A program made the translations under genes and the position numbers. The notes beneath the pieces are model-generated. The model made no database searches, was not told the origin of the DNA, and was given only the letters and a program-made list of their open reading frames with translations. 7,726 nucleotides of DNA, taken from Bacillota bacterium. GTDB taxonomy: Bacteria > Bacillota > Desulfotomaculia > Desulfotomaculales > Desulfallaceae. Below are positions 3,799-7,726 of the stretch, piece by piece. The stretch spans positions 1 to 7,726 of the forward strand of contig JAEXOR010000007.1 of the NCBI GenBank assembly GCA_023439185.1, given 5' to 3'. Within the stretch, counting starts at the first letter, position 1, and the number at the start of each line of letters is the position of its first letter.

Positions 3799-6700
3799 TA
3801 CTTAGTTACAGCCTTCTTCCCCTGCACCTGCCGGGCCATATTCACCATCAGCATATCAAGGCGTTCTATCTCTGCCTTTTTCCGCTCCGGCGTCATGGTC
3901 TTGCTGCTTTGTACCTCCCGCACCGCTTTGCGAATTTCCGAGAAGTCCCTGCTCACCTGGCGCAGCTGTTTTAACCGGTCCATGCTAAAACCAGCCGGCA
4001 GGAGCATACCGCCTTGATTGGCGGAATTATATTGCTGCTCCATCCGGTTAAGCTCGGTATAGAAATCCTCGACGCTCTGCGCACTGGCGTAGGGCTTTGC
4101 CGTGAACGCCTTAATTACCGGCCTGTCCTCCAGGGCCAGAGCAGGCTTTGGCGGCGGCACATCCCCGTAAAGATTGCGCCTCACGGTCGTAAGTGGTGCG
4201 TCAAGACTTTTGGCCGCGTACATACCTAGGCCGCCGGTGTACCCCCGGATAAGCGTCTCCACCTTGCGCGGGGATGCATTCAGCGCCCCACCAATACCCT
4301 TGGCCGCCTCTGTTGTGTACGGACCATATTGCAGGCGCGGTTCCAAGTTTGATTCCCGCTGCGGCACTATCGGAGTATTAGTGAAAAACGATTTATTGGC
4401 CCACACTTCTAAACCGGGTAGTAATGCGGTGGGTATATACCCCGGCGCGCCGGCATCCAATAGTGTTTTGCCCAGTTCGTCAAAGGATTTGGGGTCTTTA
4501 CTGTCCATCCAGGCCAAGGCCCGCTCCGGTACCGTCCCGAACAGGACGCCCAATTCAAAAGGTTTGGGGATCCTAATCAAATGTTCCTTGGTTGGGATAA
4601 TCCAAAACAGATCCTTTTGCCATTGCGGTAACTCCTGGTACCGGGGGTCATTTCGGTTGACAAAGTACAGCAGCACCGAAGGCAATGTCACCGATAACGC
4701 CGTTTTACTGGTGGCCCCCTTGGGGTCGGTCATGAACTGCCGGCGTAATTTATCTGTGCCTTGCACCGATGCGTTGAAAAACGCGATTATCCGGTTAATC
4801 CCCTTGGTGTGCGTACCCAGGCGGGAGAAGTCCAATGTCACATCCCGGGCCGCCAAGGCCGCCTCCAAGGGGTCGGCCCCTTTTCTTACGCCTTTGCCGA
4901 ATTCGCCCAGGCGGGTAGCCTGTTCGCTCAGTTCCGACAATGAGCGCAACCACTCCACCGGATTCAGGTTATTCATTAGTTGCTGACGCACGTTGCCCGG
5001 CAGCACCTGGCGCAAGTTCTTTTGCAGGTAATCGCGGTCCAGACTCACCAGTGTTGAATGAGCGCCGCCACTGTTCATCCACTGCCAGTATAGATCGTCC
5101 TTCTTAACCGCGTGGAACAGGCCGCGCATGGTGTCAATGACAGGCACAAACCCGTATTTGCTGTTGATGAACGCTGTAAAAGCATCACGCACCGGGTTGC
5201 GGACCATGAAATCAGGCGATAGTACCGCACCTGCCCGCAGCCATGATGCCGGGTAGCTCATAAGTTTAACCGCCAAGTTAGCCGATTCCTTGTCCAGCGC
5301 CAGGGTTGCCCGGTAAAGTTCCGGTTCAAGCTGGTAATGCTCCGGCTGACCGTTGCGGTACACCGTGAGTACATTCTCCCGGCCGGAGCGCCCGCCTTCC
5401 ACCTTCTCAACCAGCCTGCCCAAACCCGGCTTTTGGTCGGCAAGCTCCACGATGGCCCGCCCTACCCGGTTGCGCTCGGCAACGTTGGTGAACAGGTAGG
5501 TATTCTTGACGATGCTCTCCAGCGGGTCCACAATGTCCCGGGTGGAGCCCGTCATTTTCTTAACCGGGTTGCGCAGGTTGGCAAAAGCCCCCTGGGATAG
5601 CCATTCCGCTATTTCCCCGGGGCTTTCGTCAAATACCCGGTAAAAGGGTACATAATTGGAGTACGTGGAACGCATCTTAGTTAAAGCCTGTTCGGAGATT
5701 ACACCGGCGTCAACCAGTTGTTTCATTACGGCGTCCTGGTACTGCACAAGATCGTCAAGTACCTGCTGATAGTGCGCCGGTGAGTTGCTAATTACCTCAT
5801 TGGCGTCCTTATCTGTGATCCCCGTATGCTTGCCCTGGGCGGTCACTTCCAGGGAGTGTTCGGCTACGATGTAGGCCCGGAAATCATCCAGTTCCTTTTC
5901 CACCGGCTTTAATACTTCATCCAGGGACTTACCTACCTTCTTGCCACCGGCATTCAGCACCCCTTTATGCAGCAGTGTTTCCGCCTTCCCGGACCATCCC
6001 CGGGCCAGCCAGGCCAGTTTGTAGGGGTCCTTCTCTATGGGCAACCCCTTAACCCCCACTTCCTCCACAAACCGCTTTAACGGGTGCAGTTCATCAAAGG
6101 TCAGCGTATACAAGCTGTCCAGGCTCATTTTCCGGGCGCCCTGTTTGTCTCCCACGGAGATACTCCCCAGGATGCGGGCCTTGGCCGGCTGGTTGTACCA
6201 GGTATGAATGTCCTTCCGGGCGGTCAACAGAGCATCATGTATCTCCGGGTATGCCTGCATCTGCTTCTCAAATGCGGCATAGTACCCCGGCACGCTCCGC
6301 CTGGCCGCCTGTTCGTCCGTCAGGTACAGGCGCATAAACTCGGCAACGCCTTCTTTGCGCACCCGCTCCGGCGTGTAGCCCGGCCGGGAGGTCTGCCTGC
6401 CCAATGCCATCAACTCGCCGTCAAACGCCGGGTTGGCAAGCCCCAATTGCTTATCCAGGCTATGTCCCACTTCATGGGAGATAACCGGCAGGTCATTGGC
6501 AAGCCGGGTCCGGATTACCTCGGGCCTGATTTTGAATATCCCAAGGGCGTTTTGCTTGAACCGGCCAACGCGCACCGGAACATTCAACGTCTTTTCCAGG
6601 TGTTTCACAATATCACGGCGCTTAACGGTATCAAGCACCTGCTGCCCTCCCGCCGAAGTTCCGGGAGCGGGGCCGGACATAGCTTGCATGCCGACCATAT

Positions 6701-7726
6701 CACCCCTGGCAGCCGGTCTAAGGGGCGTTAAGGGGATCCTGGGCGCCGGTTTAGGCTTGGCTTGTTTTGCGGTTTTCGGCATTATAGGCGGTTTCCCCGG
6801 CAGCTTGCCCAGCTTCGGAAGCTCCTGCCGCAGTTCTGGGAACGTCTGCAGCACCTTCCGCGCTCGGGCTGGGTTTTGCAGGTTGGGCAGAATATTCCGG
6901 GCGGCGTTAAGCTCCGCCGTGGGTATTGTCGGCAATTTCGGTTTCAGCGGTTGCGGTGGCGGTTCGGCCAGCCCGACAACCTCCTTCCAGCGGGCATATT
7001 CAGGGTCAGATGCTGTCCTTTGTAGATCGTCCAAGTCTTTGCCGCGTTTCGCCGCTTCCTCGCCGAACGTGTTCCAAAGGTTGCCCTTCCTCTGCTTAGA
7101 TACAGTCTGCGCCATATCCACCAGTTCGTTATAAGGGAGCTTCCTTATCTCGGCCTTGGGAATCTCGCCATTAAATGCCTTGTAAACGTACTCAACCAGC
7201 GCAACAGTACGCTTATTCTTTGGCATAGGCACGGTGAGTAAATCTTCAACCGGCTGCCTTAATTCATCAACCGCTTTGAGAAATTCAACTTCGCCCCGCT
7301 GCTGCGTGGTAAGCGGCCATTGGTAGCCCATTTGGTCGGAGTATGAACGAAGGGCGGCGTCCGGCGCCGGCTCTTTGAGCGCAAGCTGACTTGTCCCGCC
7401 CCTCGCCCGTACCACTCCGGCGGGATCGGACGCGAATTCCGGGAGCAAACCGCCCTGTTTCGGCGCCGGTAGTTGCGGAAGTTGCTTGGTTAAGTTCAAC
7501 TTACCCAACTGCGGCAGTTTCAGCGGTTCCTTTAGCCCCTGCACATACCCCTTGCCGGATTGAAGTCCCTTGGCAATCCCTTTGCCAACAACTACACCTG
7601 CCCCTGATAACAATGGGTCACCAATACCGAACAGGGCAGCATTTTGGGCAATCGTCTTAGCTGCTTCCGGCGCTGATTGCCCCTCTATTGCGGCCTGACC
7701 AGCGCCGTAAACCGAACCGGCACCAA
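3798..7726 (-). CDS. giant phage polyvalent protein with zincin and LPD38-like domains, 5' end beyond window
   Basis: The frame is open from 3798 to the right edge (about 1,308 residues readable), so the true start lies outside. A TTG at 7613 is the only inner alternative and lacks a ribosome site; residue numbers here count from it. Just before that TTG the frame encodes a Gly/Ala-rich stretch. Residues 1-320 contain Pro/Lys-rich linkers, for example KPPIMPKTAKQAKPKPAP. Residues about 330-470 are a zincin-like metallopeptidase region with HEVGH at 380-384 and a candidate third ligand at Glu421 or Glu425 (KEGVAEF). Residues about 500-670 contain FDELHPLKRF and YSNYVPFYR. Residues about 770-1030 resemble LPD38 (large polyvalent protein-associated domain 38), with SPDFMVRNPVRD (799-810) and IPKPFELG (1015). 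Residues 1209-1271 form a charged coiled coil. Such proteins belong to virions or conjugative elements and are thought to enter the recipient with the DNA. The LPD38 assignment is from memory of the family. Confidence 0.9.
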   Translation of the reverse strand, partial: GAGSVYGAGQAAIEGQSAPEAAKTIAQNAALFGIGDPLLSGAGVVVGKGIAKGLQSGKGYVQGLKEPLKLPQLGKLNLTKQLPQLPAPKQGGLLPEFASDPAGVVRARGGTSQLALKEPAPDAALRSYSDQMGYQWPLTTQQRGEVEFLKAVDELRQPVEDLLTVPMPKNKRTVALVEYVYKAFNGEIPKAEIRKLPYNELVDMAQTVSKQRKGNLWNTFGEEAAKRGKDLDDLQRTASDPEYARWKEVVGLAEPPPQPLKPKLPTIPTAELNAARNILPNLQNPARARKVLQTFPELRQELPKLGKLPGKPPIMPKTAKQAKPKPAPRIPLTPLRPAARGDMVGMQAMSGPAPGTSAGGQQVLDTVKRRDIVKHLEKTLNVPVRVGRFKQNALGIFKIRPEVIRTRLANDLPVISHEVGHSLDKQLGLANPAFDGELMALGRQTSRPGYTPERVRKEGVAEFMRLYLTDEQAARRSVPGYYAAFEKQMQAYPEIHDALLTARKDIHTWYNQPAKARILGSISVGDKQGARKMSLDSLYTLTFDELHPLKRFVEEVGVKGLPIEKDPYKLAWLARGWSGKAETLLHKGVLNAGGKKVGKSLDEVLKPVEKELDDFRAYIVAEHSLEVTAQGKHTGITDKDANEVISNSPAHYQQVLDDLVQYQDAVMKQLVDAGVISEQALTKMRSTYSNYVPFYRVFDESPGEIAEWLSQGAFANLRNPVKKMTGSTRDIVDPLESIVKNTYLFTNVAERNRVGRAIVELADQKPGLGRLVEKVEGGRSGRENVLTVYRNGQPEHYQLEPELYRATLALDKESANLAVKLMSYPASWLRAGAVLSPDFMVRNPVRDAFTAFINSKYGFVPVIDTMRGLFHAVKKDDLYWQWMNSGGAHSTLVSLDRDYLQKNLRQVLPGNVRQQLMNNLNPVEWLRSLSELSEQATRLGEFGKGVRKGADPLEAALAARDVTLDFSRLGTHTKGINRIIAFFNASVQGTDKLRRQFMTDPKGATSKTALSVTLPSVLLYFVNRNDPRYQELPQWQKDLFWIIPTKEHLIRIPKPFELGVLFGTVPERALAWMDSKDPKSFDELGKTLLDAGAPGYIPTALLPGLEVWANKSFFTNTPIVPQRESNLEPRLQYGPYTTEAAKGIGGALNASPRKVETLIRGYTGGLGMYAAKSLDAPLTTVRRNLYGDVPPPKPALALEDRPVIKAFTAKPYASAQSVEDFYTELNRMEQQYNSANQGGMLLPAGFSMDRLKQLRQVSRDFSEIRKAVREVQSSKTMTPERKKAEIERLDMLMVNMARQVQGKKAVTK

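Noticed and set aside
4174..4986. 270-codon open frame on the plus strand inside the large gene
   Set aside because: It lies wholly antisense to the polyvalent protein, has no ribosome site or family resemblance, and has the Ser/Arg/Pro-rich composition typical of a reverse-frame shadow of a GC-richer gene.
6084..7134. Two overlapping plus-strand frames (215 and 233 codons)
   Set aside because: Both are antisense to the coding strand of the large gene, overlap one another, and show no recognisable domain.

Overview
The window looks like the edge of a prophage, or a prophage-like integrated element, in a Gram-positive, Firmicutes-type bacterium of the clostridial/Peptococcaceae sort. This rests on the very strong AAGGAGGT-type ribosome binding sites about 7 nt before most starts, sigma-A-like promoters, a lipobox lipoprotein, excisionase-type helix-turn-helix proteins, and a giant phage 'polyvalent' protein. 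The lineage is an inference; no rRNA or housekeeping gene is present.

Layout from right to left. At 7726-3798 (minus) lies a very large open reading frame with no convincing start inside the window, so it enters from the right edge. It carries a zincin-type HEVGH motif and a region resembling the LPD38 large polyvalent protein-associated domain, and fits the tail end of a phage late operon. It ends in a textbook rho-independent terminator at 3770-3798 that touches its stop codon. At 2203-3771 (plus) is an AT-richer island of four membrane or surface genes: two overlapping small two-helix membrane proteins, then, after a terminator-like hairpin and their own promoter, a lipoprotein with a C-terminal Ada-like zinc-binding module and a multipass membrane protein. 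All four run against the flanking phage operons, the usual arrangement of prophage cargo (moron) genes. Their function is unknown; surface modification or exclusion of other phages is a guess.

At 1910-2080 (plus) is a 56-residue excisionase/MerR-like HTH protein starting at TTG. Between it and the minus-strand operon is a divergent control region with a near-consensus promoter (1663-1691), two hairpins that could form a short RNA or leader, and helically phased direct repeats (1816-1855).

At 1641-557 (minus) is a tight three-gene operon of unknown proteins with overlapping or abutting stops and starts; the last two look like relatives of each other. After a strong hairpin (464-495) come a second excisionase-type HTH gene (434-195) and a 5'-complete, 3'-truncated small gene leaving the left edge. 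Xis-like genes are often followed by an integrase, so an integrase and attachment site may lie just left of the window. No tRNA, rRNA, CRISPR array or insertion sequence was seen.
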